From positions 1 through 63,685 of the forward strand of contig JANYDC010000064.1 of the NCBI GenBank assembly GCA_025359965.1: a DNA stretch of 63,685 nucleotides, given 5' to 3'. Both the position numbers and the translations under genes were made by a program. Positions 8,151 to 16,887 of this stretch are shown in pieces (within the stretch, counting starts at the first letter, position 1; every line of letters begins with the position of its first letter). Source of the stretch: Pedosphaera sp. (GTDB lineage: Bacteria > Verrucomicrobiota > Verrucomicrobiia > Limisphaerales > SXQI01). Under the pieces are notes generated by a model. That model did no database searches, had not been told where the DNA came from, and saw only the letters and a list, made by a program, of their open reading frames with translations.

Positions 8151-9464
8151 TCATGCCATGGCTCCGGATTGCTGGGGAAGTTCAATAATGTTGTCCCCCG
8201 CCTTGACTGGTTGCACCGAAAACCATTCCTCAGCCTGTTTCTTGGTGGCCAAGCCCTTGTAGGACTGGTGAATCATAGTCGGCGAGTTGCCCGCTTGCGC
8301 TGCTGTCAGGTTCTCGTTGCCGTGCAGGGCGAAATGGAAGGTGCAAAAGCCGTGGCGCAAGCCGTTCTTGCGGGCGGGAATGTGGAGGGATTCGCGGAGG
8401 TCGTTGAACCGGGAGTGCCAGGTATCGCGGTGGGCGGTCCATAAGCGGCCCTCTTTCGCTTGAAACGGTTTCAGCCATGCGGCCAAAGCGGGGCAGAGGG
8501 AAACTAATCGCCGCGAGCGGGTCTTTGATTTGGTGGCGCTGATTACTATGTGGCCTTCGGTGCCAAAAACGTCCTGCCACTCCAAGCGGTGGGCTTCTTC
8601 TAGTCGGACTCCGGCCAAGGCTTGTATGGCGAGGATGGGCAGCATGATTTCGTCAGCGTTCTCCAAAAGGGCGCGGAGCTCTGCGGGGCGGTAGAAGTCC
8701 GTCTCGCCGCCGGTAAGGGTTTCGCGGCGCATGACGTCCGCTTCCAGCAGCCTATGGTTGGTTGGCAGGTAATCGTTGCGGACGGCCCAGTTGAAGAACA
8801 TTTTGACCGTTGCCCGGAGGTGGTTGCGGCTCTTGGGTGCGAGGTCGGTGCGGCGTTTGTCGCAAAAATAGAGCTTGAGATGGTCTCTACCGAAATCGCA
8901 GAGGTCATAACCGGGAAAATCCGCCGCGAAATTCCGGAGCCATTGGGACGTCTGGTAAACGTATCCCGAGGACAGTTGTGCGCGTTCGCCCTCCTTGGCT
9001 TTGGTCTTGATCCCCTGCCCTGCGATGAATTCCTCCACGGCCACGGCAAGCTTAACGCGCTTGATTGTGGCCACGGTGCCGAGAAAGCCTTCGACAGCCT
9101 CGGCGAGCGGACGGTCTCCCAGCTTGCGGGCGGCGGAAAGGTAATCGGTAACCGCTTGAATCGCGGTCACAGAACGCCCGGTTTGATGTCGAAAGGCATC
9201 AAGGGCGTCACGAATGGAGAGCGCGCTGCGCGCCTCTGCGGCGGATAAGCTTGGGACTTGGGAGCCTTGAGATAGATCCTTAGCAAGTTGTTCGGCGAAA
9301 TCCTTGGCTCCGCCTTGCCCGGAAAAGTGAGAAAAGGACCGCATGGTCCGCTTGCCAGATGCTTGCCATGACACGCGATAAGAATCCCTGCCCTCGCATG
9401 GAGGGTAAATTGTGGCAAGAACGGGTCCGTTCTTCCGGTGCCTTACTTTCAACGGCCATTTCAC
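8151..9464 (-). CDS. Tyrosine-type site-specific integrase
   Basis: Catalyses integration and excision at the adjacent tRNA-Gln. The frame stays open through the tRNA gene, so the true start must be internal; the first plausible one is the GTG at 9464, giving 437 aa. Visible parts are an N-terminal arm-binding region, a SAM-like core-binding domain ('GYVYQTSQWLRNFAADFP') and the catalytic domain with Arg in 'LAGVRLEEAHRLEW', Lys in 'ISATKSKTRSRR', the box 'NGLRHGF' and the nucleophile Tyr in 'NSPTMIHQSYKGL'. The usual His of HxxR and the His of LGH are both Asn here. This variant appears regularly in integrases of Verrucomicrobiota as I remember them. The gene sits next to the attachment site, as expected. 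Confidence 0.9.
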   Translation of the reverse strand: MKWPLKVRHRKNGPVLATIYPPCEGRDSYRVSWQASGKRTMRSFSHFSGQGGAKDFAEQLAKDLSQGSQVPSLSAAEARSALSIRDALDAFRHQTGRSVTAIQAVTDYLSAARKLGDRPLAEAVEGFLGTVATIKRVKLAVAVEEFIAGQGIKTKAKEGERAQLSSGYVYQTSQWLRNFAADFPGYDLCDFGRDHLKLYFCDKRRTDLAPKSRNHLRATVKMFFNWAVRNDYLPTNHRLLEADVMRRETLTGGETDFYRPAELRALLENADEIMLPILAIQALAGVRLEEAHRLEWQDVFGTEGHIVISATKSKTRSRRLVSLCPALAAWLKPFQAKEGRLWTAHRDTWHSRFNDLRESLHIPARKNGLRHGFCTFHFALHGNENLTAAQAGNSPTMIHQSYKGLATKKQAEEWFSVQPVKAGDNIIELPQQSGAMA

Positions 9465-9544
9465 ATCTGCCCGGGTAGTCTTGGGCTTATCCTGTGTCGG
9501 AAGTGTGTCAGGGACTGATAATTTCTCGTTTTGCTGAGGAAAAA

Positions 9545-9618
9545 TGGCTGTCCGACATGGATTCGAACCATGACAAAGGCCTCCAAAGGGCCTTGTGCTA
9601 CCATTACACCATCGGACA
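9545..9618 (-). tRNA. tRNA-Gln (anticodon UUG)
   Basis: A cloverleaf can be folded on the minus strand. The acceptor stem is TGTCCGA/TCGGACA and the D arm is GTGT-AATGGTA-GCAC. The anticodon stem is AGGCC/GGCCT with loop CTTTGGA, giving anticodon TTG. The T arm is CATGG-TTCGAAT-CCATG. The discriminator G is followed by an encoded CCA at 9545-9547. The 3' end is next to the integrase gene and is the probable attachment site of the element to its left. Confidence 0.96.
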
Positions 9619-9699
9619 ACTAAGTATGTTTTACCGCGAATCGTACCCTCTCGCAAAGAAAATTGTCTGCCAGGGCAAACAATCGCGCAGGAAGACGAA

Positions 9700-10395
9700 T
9701 CAAACACCGACCCGGTCGATTTCCTCGTAGGCGTTGCGCAGCCAGACTTTTACTCGCTGACGCTCCAGCAAACCCAGGCCTTTTGTGTCCGTCTCGCTTT
9801 TGTTGCGGGCCGCCCAAAAGCTTGTGCTTCCGGCGTCAATTTTGGCGATCACCGGCTCATGCAACCGTTTGAGGGAAATAATGGACGCGCCCAACTCCAA
9901 GGCACGCTCTTTTTCACCCGAACGGTCCAGAATTTCAAAGTTTTCCCCTCGAAGGTGATTCAGAACCAGAACGTAGCGCAGCCGCGCGCCAAAGCGGTCC
10001 AGAAGTTTTTTGAGTAGATCCACCGAATCACGGCCTGAATCCATGACGTGCCAATAGGTGATGGATAAACCCATCTCTCCCACCATTTCGAGGACGCCGG
10101 ATTCATCCATCCAGCGGACCAAGGAATCGTGGGTCTGAGCCGCAAGGTCAACGAGAATGCGTTTGTCGGGATTTTCACTGGCCGCTTCCACCACTGAGTC
10201 AAGGCTCTCAAAACGATCAGCCAACACCGGGGCGGCGTATTCCGAATAAAAACGTAAGAGAGAACCATGCGAGCGATCGGTATCAAAACCCAGAAAAGGG
10301 ATGGTTTTGTCGATCATGTACTGAGCTAGCACGCGGGCCACCACGGATTTGCCCACGCCGCCCTTTTCACCGCCGATCAAATGGATATTTGACAT
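9700..10395 (-). CDS. ParA/MinD-family P-loop ATPase without a ParB partner
   Basis: 231 aa with a deviant Walker A motif 'EKGGVGKSVVA' near the N-terminus and 'ILVDLAAQTHDSL' in the position of the second conserved acidic motif. Overall it matches the SIMIBI ATPase fold of ParA/Soj and of MobD-like mobilisation proteins. Length is at the short end of the family. No ParB-like gene adjoins it. It lies on the tRNA's 5' side, that is outside the inferred element, so it may be a chromosomal partitioning or positioning ATPase, or a relic of an older insertion at the same tRNA. Confidence 0.8.
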   Translation of the reverse strand: MSNIHLIGGEKGGVGKSVVARVLAQYMIDKTIPFLGFDTDRSHGSLLRFYSEYAAPVLADRFESLDSVVEAASENPDKRILVDLAAQTHDSLVRWMDESGVLEMVGEMGLSITYWHVMDSGRDSVDLLKKLLDRFGARLRYVLVLNHLRGENFEILDRSGEKERALELGASIISLKRLHEPVIAKIDAGSTSFWAARNKSETDTKGLGLLERQRVKVWLRNAYEEIDRVGV

Positions 10396-10510
10396 AAAAT
10401 GATTTTAAAAAGGAGAGAGAATTTCGAATGGAAAATTGCTGAACAGGGTTCTCGCAGAAACTATCCGCGCAACTTTTACGTTCAGCGCCAATCAAACGCA
10501 ACGAAAATGG

Positions 10511-10530
10511 CGCGGATCAAATGATCCGCG
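10511..10530 (-). terminator. Perfect hairpin downstream of the subtilase gene
   Basis: The sequence CGCGGATCA-AA-TGATCCGCG is a 9-bp hairpin 32 bases past the subtilase stop codon on the minus strand. It is followed on that strand by a short T-rich stretch (CCATTTTCG). The weak T-run makes it a moderate terminator candidate. Confidence 0.5.
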
Positions 10531-10562
10531 TCATTTACTAAATCAAAGCAAACCGGAGCACC

Positions 10563-13500
10563 TCAGTGGAATCGTGCGCGATAAAACTTGGTGGTTTGAC
10601 CTGAGGTTGGCACAACCTTGGACCGGAAAAATCCTTTGAGGTCAGTGGTGCCGGTTCCGTTAACCTCTTCATCCCAGTGAACCATATCCGTTGAACTTTC
10701 GATGGTCACAGCCTGACTGATCCCACCCATAACGACCAAGCCACTTTCTTGAGTCACCAATTGTTTGGTGATGGGCAGTTGGATCGCGTCAATGAATGCT
10801 TTATCAGCGCCTGAGGCGATGGCGTTGTCCTTGATGTAGCTCCATTCGAGCTTGTAGAAGCCGTTGGTCACAACATCGAAACTGAAGGTTTCAAACTTCG
10901 AGCTCGCCACACCGGTCCAAGTGCCAAGAACCAGACCGTTTAGCTTGAAAGTAAGCCGGTCAAAGAACTGTTCACAGTTGACCAAATAATTAAATGATCC
11001 TGTTCCAGCTTCCAGATTCACTCCAAGACTGAGCGAGTTGGTGTGGCGGTCCGGATTGATTCCGGAATTAGCAGAGTAGAGCATCTGCCCACCTGTGATC
11101 ACGCGAGTATCCGACAGTGTTGCAGGAGTCGGTTCGACCACCCAACCGATGGAGACCCAAGACAAATTGGTGAGTCCGCCGGATTCGAAATCCTCAATGT
11201 AGGTAGCGGGACCGAACCTTGCCACGATCGATGCGTTGTTGGTCACAGCGAGTGAGAGAGGGTTGATGGTTGAGAAAGCGACTCCGTTGGTGGTCTCCCA
11301 TTGCACAAACTGATTTGTGGTGGCTGGAGTGGCAGCGAATGTAACCGTTGAGTTTTTCGGGAAATTACCGGAACGGGGTGAAACACTTCCCAAACCATTG
11401 GTGGAAATCGTAATTCTGAAGACCTCGCCGGTGGTGAAGCCATAGCTCAGCACGAGATTGCCAGCAGCTCCGCCGTACCCATCAACTGCGATGAAATAAG
11501 TGGTGCCTGCTTTGATGGCCGTAACAACTTCGGAAAACTTTTCCCCGACGACGTCGTCGCTGGAGGCCAAAGTGGTGAGTTCGGACACGACCGGTCTTGG
11601 AATTACTGTCCCTGTATAAACACCTAGAAGAGTGTCGATGGCGGATCCATCGGTGCTCAAGAACAAAATGCCGTCCATGGTACTCGTGAATGAATACCAA
11701 AGTGAATGACCGCCTTCGTTTCCGGCGTGCTTGGGCTCATTAAACTCGATAGATGCTCCTGAATTGTTGGCGGTCACAACGCGCTCGGTGGGAGGAAGGT
11801 CAGGACTCAATGGGGTCGCATTGGCAAAAAGGTCGTTGTCGGAGGAAGCCTGGGGGCGATAGGTCAGGTTGATTTTGCTCTTAATTGTGGAGACGTTCTC
11901 GGCAAAATCAGTGGCAAAAGCCTCGATGGTGTTATCGCCGTTGTTGTTGGTGGACAAGGTTAAGGTCACCGACCAAATATTCGATCCGACCACGCTCACC
12001 GCGTCTCCACCATTTTGCTTCACAAACACCCTTTGTAATCCGCTAGAATTAGGTACGGGATCAGAAGCAGTTCCAGAAACGGTGACTTTGCCGTTTGTGG
12101 ATGTGATCCATGTGCCACTGACAGGACTGGTAATGGCGACAAGAGGCGGTACGGTGTCCGGCAAGCCTTTTGGCTCAAGCCGGAAGCGGAAACTCCCAAG
12201 CGCATTGGTCCGAGCTCCGGCAACTGCAATGGAGTAGGTTATTCCTGCTGTTTTTGGAGTGAAGATGACGTATTTGTTGGCATTGGTGCTCCCAATGGAA
12301 GCGACAGGGACGAGGGTGGCCAAGCTCGTCCCACGATAAACAGCGAGCACCAGATCGAGACCCGAGCCCGTGGTATCAATGATCACAGGGTCAGTTGTTG
12401 CCGGAGACCAGCTATACCAAAGGGAGCCTGAAGTATTGGTCAATCCGCCATGGTTAGGCTCCGATGTCTCCTTTTTCAGCTTGGCAAGAGTGTTGTCGCC
12501 TTTAACCACAGCGCCAGCAGCTGGAATTTTCTCGGCCTTGGCAAAATCGTCGTTGGCAGGAGGAAAGACCACCGAGTAAGTAATATTCGTGTTGTAATCA
12601 GAGGCCCTAGGCGCAGTCACATGTATGGAAAGAACGTAGGAGCCAGGAATGGCCGGGGTGGAAATGAGGCCAATGTAGGAAGCACCAGAGGCGGCGTTGG
12701 TATCTTGAACAAAACGAATGGTACTGGGTAGGCCCGCGAAAGTCCCCGTGACGGTAGCATCAGTCACGGCAAGGTCATCGGACACATTGACCTCAATCGG
12801 CAGAGTTGTGTTGGAGGGTAATAATACATCGGCTCCAGGGCTCACAGTAATTTCAAGAATGCCGTCTGCGCTGCCGAGCAAGGACCTGAAGACGTTTACC
12901 CGACCACCTGTGACCATCATATTCTTCAAGGCAACCGTTTGGCTGGCACCATCCAACAGGCGCTTTTTCACCTGACTGTAAGGAGTGCTCGGGCCCATGG
13001 CCGCCCAGATCAAGGCGACGGAACCAGCCGTATGAGGACTGGCCATACTGGTTCCAGAAATTGTGTTGTACGCGGTGTCAGAGGTGTTCCAAGTTGAGAA
13101 GATATCAACACCCGGGGCAGCGATATCAACAGATGTCAGGCCGAAACTGGAAAAGTCCGCCAACTGATCATTACGGTCAATTGCTGCGACTGAAATGATG
13201 TTATCCAAATCGAAGGAGGAAGGATAAAACGGAATCACATCATTGTCGTTGGAATCATTCCCAGCGGCCACAACCACAAGCAACCCGGCGGTGCGGGCTG
13301 CGGTGAAAGCATCTAATTCCGCTGGATCGTTGAAGTAACCACCGAAACTGCAGTTAATGATTTTGGCCCCGTTAAGAATTGCGTAGTTAATGGATCTGAT
13401 AATGGCGGCAGTGGACAGAAACCGATTTCCCACTCGGAGGGCCATGATTTGAGTATTCCAGACAACGCCCACCGACAAGCCGCCTCCGTTGGCCTTGGCA

Positions 13501-14213
13501 CCTATCGTACCAGAGACATGAGTGCCATGCCCATTTACATCGTCAGGATCGGCGTCTCCATCGAAAAAATCGTATCCCACCACATCATCGACCAAGCCAT
13601 TCCCGTCATCATCAATACCATTGCCGGGAATTTCCAACTTGTTGTGCCACATTTGGTCCCGCAGATCCTGGTGCGTGTAATGGACCCCTGAATCGATCAC
13701 TGCAACAATGATGTTGCTGTTGCCGATCGTTTTATCCCATGCGCGGACCACATTGAGATCAGCTCCAAACTTACCTCCACCCTGTCCGGTATTGTTTAAG
13801 CCCCAGAGTGTGCCGTCGTTAAAAGCTGAATCTGTGGGTGTTGCGTCAATTTCTCGTAGATAATCCGGTTCGACGAAAGTAAAGTTTCCAGTCGCTTCGA
13901 GGTCTGCGATGCGTTTAGAAAGGGCGACTCCCAGCTCCTCTGGCGTCTGGACGGCTTGGGCCGCCAAGGCCGGAATGCTATCCATAATGATCAAGCCGGG
14001 CATGGTCGACGGCTCGGCGGTGATTTTGTAAGCCGTTGCGGCCTGACGGGCGAGAGCCTGGGCTGCTCCACCGGGTTTGGATTTGGCGATGATATGGGTG
14101 GGATGAGCGATCCTGCCATTGATCTTGGCCACCGGTTCATCCGCGCCAAAGGCCAAGGAAGCGGAGAGACACGCCAACAAAACAAACACGGACAATTTCA
14201 TGCGTCGTAACAT
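10563..14213 (-). CDS. Secreted multi-domain subtilisin-like serine protease (S8)
   Basis: 1216 aa from the ATG at 14213 (a second ATG at 14201 would also keep the signal peptide). The N-terminus 'MLRRMKLSVFVLLACLSASL' is a typical Sec signal peptide with cleavage near 'AFGA'. A propeptide-like region follows (about 30-120). The S8 catalytic domain carries Asp174 ('VIDSGV'), His229 ('NGHGTH'), the oxyanion Asn319 ('AAGND') and Ser389 ('GTSMASP'), with a Ca-binding-like Asp/Asn-rich loop near 198-212. After about 470 there are Ig-like segments, two segments with the pattern of pre-peptidase C-terminal domains ('NDDFAKAEKIP', 'DNDLFANATPLSP'), a further Ig-like region ('PPLVAITSPVSG'), a divergent repeat ('GLGSVSPRSGNFP') and a C-terminal beta-rich part. 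It is probably exported to degrade extracellular protein. It is divergent from mreB. Confidence 0.93.
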   Translation of the reverse strand: MLRRMKLSVFVLLACLSASLAFGADEPVAKINGRIAHPTHIIAKSKPGGAAQALARQAATAYKITAEPSTMPGLIIMDSIPALAAQAVQTPEELGVALSKRIADLEATGNFTFVEPDYLREIDATPTDSAFNDGTLWGLNNTGQGGGKFGADLNVVRAWDKTIGNSNIIVAVIDSGVHYTHQDLRDQMWHNKLEIPGNGIDDDGNGLVDDVVGYDFFDGDADPDDVNGHGTHVSGTIGAKANGGGLSVGVVWNTQIMALRVGNRFLSTAAIIRSINYAILNGAKIINCSFGGYFNDPAELDAFTAARTAGLLVVVAAGNDSNDNDVIPFYPSSFDLDNIISVAAIDRNDQLADFSSFGLTSVDIAAPGVDIFSTWNTSDTAYNTISGTSMASPHTAGSVALIWAAMGPSTPYSQVKKRLLDGASQTVALKNMMVTGGRVNVFRSLLGSADGILEITVSPGADVLLPSNTTLPIEVNVSDDLAVTDATVTGTFAGLPSTIRFVQDTNAASGASYIGLISTPAIPGSYVLSIHVTAPRASDYNTNITYSVVFPPANDDFAKAEKIPAAGAVVKGDNTLAKLKKETSEPNHGGLTNTSGSLWYSWSPATTDPVIIDTTGSGLDLVLAVYRGTSLATLVPVASIGSTNANKYVIFTPKTAGITYSIAVAGARTNALGSFRFRLEPKGLPDTVPPLVAITSPVSGTWITSTNGKVTVSGTASDPVPNSSGLQRVFVKQNGGDAVSVVGSNIWSVTLTLSTNNNGDNTIEAFATDFAENVSTIKSKINLTYRPQASSDNDLFANATPLSPDLPPTERVVTANNSGASIEFNEPKHAGNEGGHSLWYSFTSTMDGILFLSTDGSAIDTLLGVYTGTVIPRPVVSELTTLASSDDVVGEKFSEVVTAIKAGTTYFIAVDGYGGAAGNLVLSYGFTTGEVFRITISTNGLGSVSPRSGNFPKNSTVTFAATPATTNQFVQWETTNGVAFSTINPLSLAVTNNASIVARFGPATYIEDFESGGLTNLSWVSIGWVVEPTPATLSDTRVITGGQMLYSANSGINPDRHTNSLSLGVNLEAGTGSFNYLVNCEQFFDRLTFKLNGLVLGTWTGVASSKFETFSFDVVTNGFYKLEWSYIKDNAIASGADKAFIDAIQLPITKQLVTQESGLVVMGGISQAVTIESSTDMVHWDEEVNGTGTTDLKGFFRSKVVPTSGQTTKFYRARFH

Positions 14214-14396
14214 TCGTGAACAAAAAGCGGACTCTCCGGGCACTAAAACCCTTGATAAGCCACGGCCCAAGATCAGCTTGGACTACCTTATGATCGGATG
14301 ATGTTTGTGAGTGAATCTCTGGCATGAGAGACGCTGGGTCAAGTGAATTCCAAGAGCGAAATTCAGGGTATGCCAAAATGTCCCGGATTAAACCTC

Positions 14397-14426
14397 TTGA
14401 CCTTTAGGAGGTTAAGGGGGTTAATT
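14397..14426 (+). promoter_or_regulatory. Possible promoter of the mreB operon
   Basis: TTGACC (14397-14402) and TTAATT (14421-14426) are spaced by 18 bases and end 26 bases before the mreB ATG. The -10 element is weak. The call rests on this match and on its place in the divergent region between the subtilase gene and mreB. Confidence 0.35.
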
Positions 14427-14452
14427 AGTAAAAGTGTTGTAGCACTTGACTC

Positions 14453-15481
14453 ATGTTAGCGCAACTTAAAGGTCTGTTTTCCAACGACATCGGAATCGAC
14501 CTCGGAACCGCGAACTCGCTCGTTTACGTTCGAGATCGCGGTATTGTCTTGCGGGAACCTTCTGTCGTCGCCATCCAGGCTGGCACCACGAATGTTCTGG
14601 CGGTGGGTGAGGAAGCCAAACGAATGATTGGCCGCACCCCCGGGAATATCGTCGCCATCCGTCCCATGAAGGACGGAGTCATCGCGGATTTCGAAATTAC
14701 GGAGGCTATGCTCCGTCATTTCATCCAGAAGGTCCACCATCGCAAGTTGATAGCCCCCCGCGTGGTCGTCGCTGTTCCTTCGGGCATCACCGAAGTTGAA
14801 AAGCGCGCGGTCAAAGATTCTGCCCGCCACGCCGGAGCCCGAGAAGTCTATTTAATTGAGCAGCCCATGGCCTCTGCCATAGGGGTGGGACTGCCCGTCC
14901 ATGAACCGGCGGGAAACATGATCGTGGATATCGGCGGGGGGACGTGCGAAATCGCCATCATCTCCCTGGCCGGCATTGTATTCAGCCGGAGTCTGCGCGT
15001 GGGAGGCGATGAGTTCGATGAAACCATCGTGGCCTACATGAAGCGTGCCTACAACCTGATGATAGGTGAACGTACTGCAGAAGAGATCAAAATTCGCATT
15101 GGTTCGGCTTACCCGCTCGACGAGGAAATGACCATGGAGGTCAAAGGCCGCGATCTAAGCGCCGGTCTGCCCAAAACCCTGACGCTTCGGTCGGAGGAAG
15201 TCCGTGAGGCTCTTAAGGAGCCGCTGACCAGCATTCTTGAATCCGTCCGCATCACTTTGGAACGATGCCCGCCTGAGTTGTCCGCCGACTTGGTGGATAG
15301 GGGCATTGTCATGGCTGGTGGCGGAGCCCTCCTTCGCGGAATTGACCGCTTGGTGGCTGAGGAGACGGGATTGCCGGTCCACATTGCTGACGATCCGTTG
15401 ACGGCGGTGGCTGAAGGGACCGGACGTGTCCTTCAGGAATTACATTTCCTGAGGACTTTGACCGAGGCGAACCGCGATTAA
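14453..15481 (+). CDS. mreB: Rod shape-determining protein MreB
   Basis: Actin-like ATPase that forms membrane-bound filaments and steers peptidoglycan synthesis during elongation. The 342-aa product has the phosphate-1 motif '[14 protein letters not shown]' at the start, '[16 protein letters not shown]', the phosphate-2 motif '[15 protein letters not shown]' and the adenosine motif '[12 protein letters not shown]'. Length is standard. It heads a tightly packed elongation cluster (mreC 48 bases downstream, then mreD, mrdA, mrdB). The proposed start ATG has no strong ribosome binding site, but homologues begin at the same place. Confidence 0.98.
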   Translation: MLAQLKGLFSNDIGIDLGTANSLVYVRDRGIVLREPSVVAIQAGTTNVLAVGEEAKRMIGRTPGNIVAIRPMKDGVIADFEITEAMLRHFIQKVHHRKLIAPRVVVAVPSGITEVEKRAVKDSARHAGAREVYLIEQPMASAIGVGLPVHEPAGNMIVDIGGGTCEIAIISLAGIVFSRSLRVGGDEFDETIVAYMKRAYNLMIGERTAEEIKIRIGSAYPLDEEMTMEVKGRDLSAGLPKTLTLRSEEVREALKEPLTSILESVRITLERCPPELSADLVDRGIVMAGGGALLRGIDRLVAEETGLPVHIADDPLTAVAEGTGRVLQELHFLRTLTEANRD

Positions 15482-15529
15482 CGTCATTTCTGCGCTGCGT
15501 TCCCCTGGCCTATAGGGTCGGGTGGAAGC

Positions 15530-16336
15530 ATGTTGAAGAAGCCATACGTCCTGGCATTTGCCGGGGTTATATTGCTGGCGGTGGTTCTATTGAACCTGCC
15601 TGCCAGAGCCACAACGCAGCTTAAGCTGGCGTTGAGCGGGTTATTTCTACCGCTCTTTGGCCTCCTCTCCTCCTCGGAAAAAGCCATTACTCGCGCAGGT
15701 GATCAAGTGGTTCCCAGAAGTCTGCTGCTGGAGCAAATCGAAAGAATCCAAAAAGAAAACCAACAGCTCAGACTGGAAAGCCTTCAAGCAGCAGATTTAA
15801 CGGCTGAGAATACCCGATTGCGAGCATCCGTGGGCTGGACTGGGCGTACCCCTTGGAAACTTAAACTAACCCGGGTGATCGCTCGCGATCCGGCGAATTG
15901 GTGGCGCACTTTCGTCATTGATGCCGGATCCAACGACGGTATTCGCAGCAACGCTTTTGTGATGGTTCCTGAAGGGCTGGTGGGGCGGGTTGAGCAGGTG
16001 GGCAGCGCCAGCGCAAGGGTCATTCTTGTGGGAGACCCCAACTGCCGAGTATCCGCCATGGTAGCGGAGACGCGGGAACCCGGAGTTATCGCGCCCGCCA
16101 CCGACAGCATTACGGACCCGAGTCTGGTCCAAATGACCTACGTTTCGCGCCACACCCAGCTTCGTCCGGGACAGCAAATTATTACCAGCGGCTTGGGTGG
16201 GGTTTTCCCAAAGGGTATAACGGTTGGGCAAATCGTGGATATCAGCTCGGCCGGGTATGGGCTTTATCAGGAATCGCGAGTCAAGCTGGGCGCCAATCTA
16301 CGCAACATTGAGGAGGTATGGGTCGTACTTCAATGA
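15530..16336 (+). CDS. mreC: Cell shape-determining protein MreC
   Basis: Bitopic membrane scaffold of the elongasome that links MreB to the periplasmic penicillin-binding protein. The 268-aa protein has one N-terminal membrane segment ('YVLAFAGVILLAVVLLNL'), a coiled-coil stretch at about 60-100 ('LEQIERIQKENQQLRLE') and the double beta-barrel MreC core with 'VIDAGSNDGIRSNAFV', 'GLVGRVEQVG' and 'ITSGLGGVFPKGITVG'. Its stop overlaps the likely mreD start. Confidence 0.96.
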   Translation: MLKKPYVLAFAGVILLAVVLLNLPARATTQLKLALSGLFLPLFGLLSSSEKAITRAGDQVVPRSLLLEQIERIQKENQQLRLESLQAADLTAENTRLRASVGWTGRTPWKLKLTRVIARDPANWWRTFVIDAGSNDGIRSNAFVMVPEGLVGRVEQVGSASARVILVGDPNCRVSAMVAETREPGVIAPATDSITDPSLVQMTYVSRHTQLRPGQQIITSGLGGVFPKGITVGQIVDISSAGYGLYQESRVKLGANLRNIEEVWVVLQ

Positions 16337-16884
16337 ATTTATGGGTGGCGCTGTGCCTGGCGGTGGGGGTGTATGGAATGATATTCCTGCAAGCCTCCTC
16401 CGAAAGCGTGCGGCAATGGCTTGGAGCTCAGGTCGATTTAATCCCGGGACTCATGATTTATCTGGCGTTAAGCCACGCTCCGCGCGTCATTATTCTAACA
16501 GCGGTGGTGGCAGGCGCCCTGCACGACTCGTTGACGGCAGGCCCACTGGGTATTTCCATCCTTCCATTGGCCTTGGTGGGGAGCGCAGTGCATCTCAATA
16601 AGACCCTCATTCTGCGCGATCAACGCTACGCGCAAATTGTTTTGGGCATGACCGCCAGCGCGGCGGTGCCGGCTTTTTCGGTCGTCCTGCTACTTTTGGC
16701 GGGGGAACATCCCCTGCTGGGCTGGGGTTCGCTCTGGCAATGGGCCGTCATGACGGGGGTGGGCGGGTTGGCAACCCCGCTCTGGTTTGCCATTTTCGGC
16801 AGAATCGAACGCGCATTGAGCCATCCGGTGATTCCAGAGGCGACGTTGCGTGAGGATCGACAAATAGAAAGAGGACGGCACTAA
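16333..16884 (+). CDS. mreD: Rod shape-determining protein MreD
   Basis: Small polytopic membrane protein of the elongasome. It has several hydrophobic segments ('LWVALCLAVGVYGMIFL', 'PRVIILTAVVAGALHDS', 'LGISILPLALVGSAV', 'AVPAFSVVLLLLAG') and a basic C-terminus. The sequence is poorly conserved, so the call leans on size (183 aa), topology and position between mreC and mrdA. The chosen ATG overlaps the mreC stop (ATGA). An in-frame ATG 15 bases earlier lies immediately after a GAGGAGG stretch, which is too close to serve as a good ribosome binding site. Confidence 0.88.
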   Translation: MNLWVALCLAVGVYGMIFLQASSESVRQWLGAQVDLIPGLMIYLALSHAPRVIILTAVVAGALHDSLTAGPLGISILPLALVGSAVHLNKTLILRDQRYAQIVLGMTASAAVPAFSVVLLLLAGEHPLLGWGSLWQWAVMTGVGGLATPLWFAIFGRIERALSHPVIPEATLREDRQIERGRH

Positions 16885-16887
16885 CCC

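Larger units (their letters stand above)
1..9548. mobile_element. Integrative element at tRNA-Gln (one end only)
   Basis: A tyrosine integrase gene lies about 80 bases from the 3' end of a tRNA-Gln gene. All genes to its left (unknown 309-aa protein, excisionase-like protein, primase/helicase-like protein, TubC-like domain, exonuclease-like protein, type I modification genes) run on the same minus strand. This is the usual layout of elements that integrate into tRNA 3' ends. I found no second copy of the tRNA 3' end in the window, so the distal boundary is presumably to the left of base 1. Membership of hsdM and hsdS in the element is inferred from contiguity and strand only. Confidence 0.6.

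Noticed and set aside
9465..9707. Upstream part of the integrase open frame
   Set aside because: The frame is open through the tRNA-Gln gene; the encoded residues are a translation of the tRNA and cannot be part of the protein.
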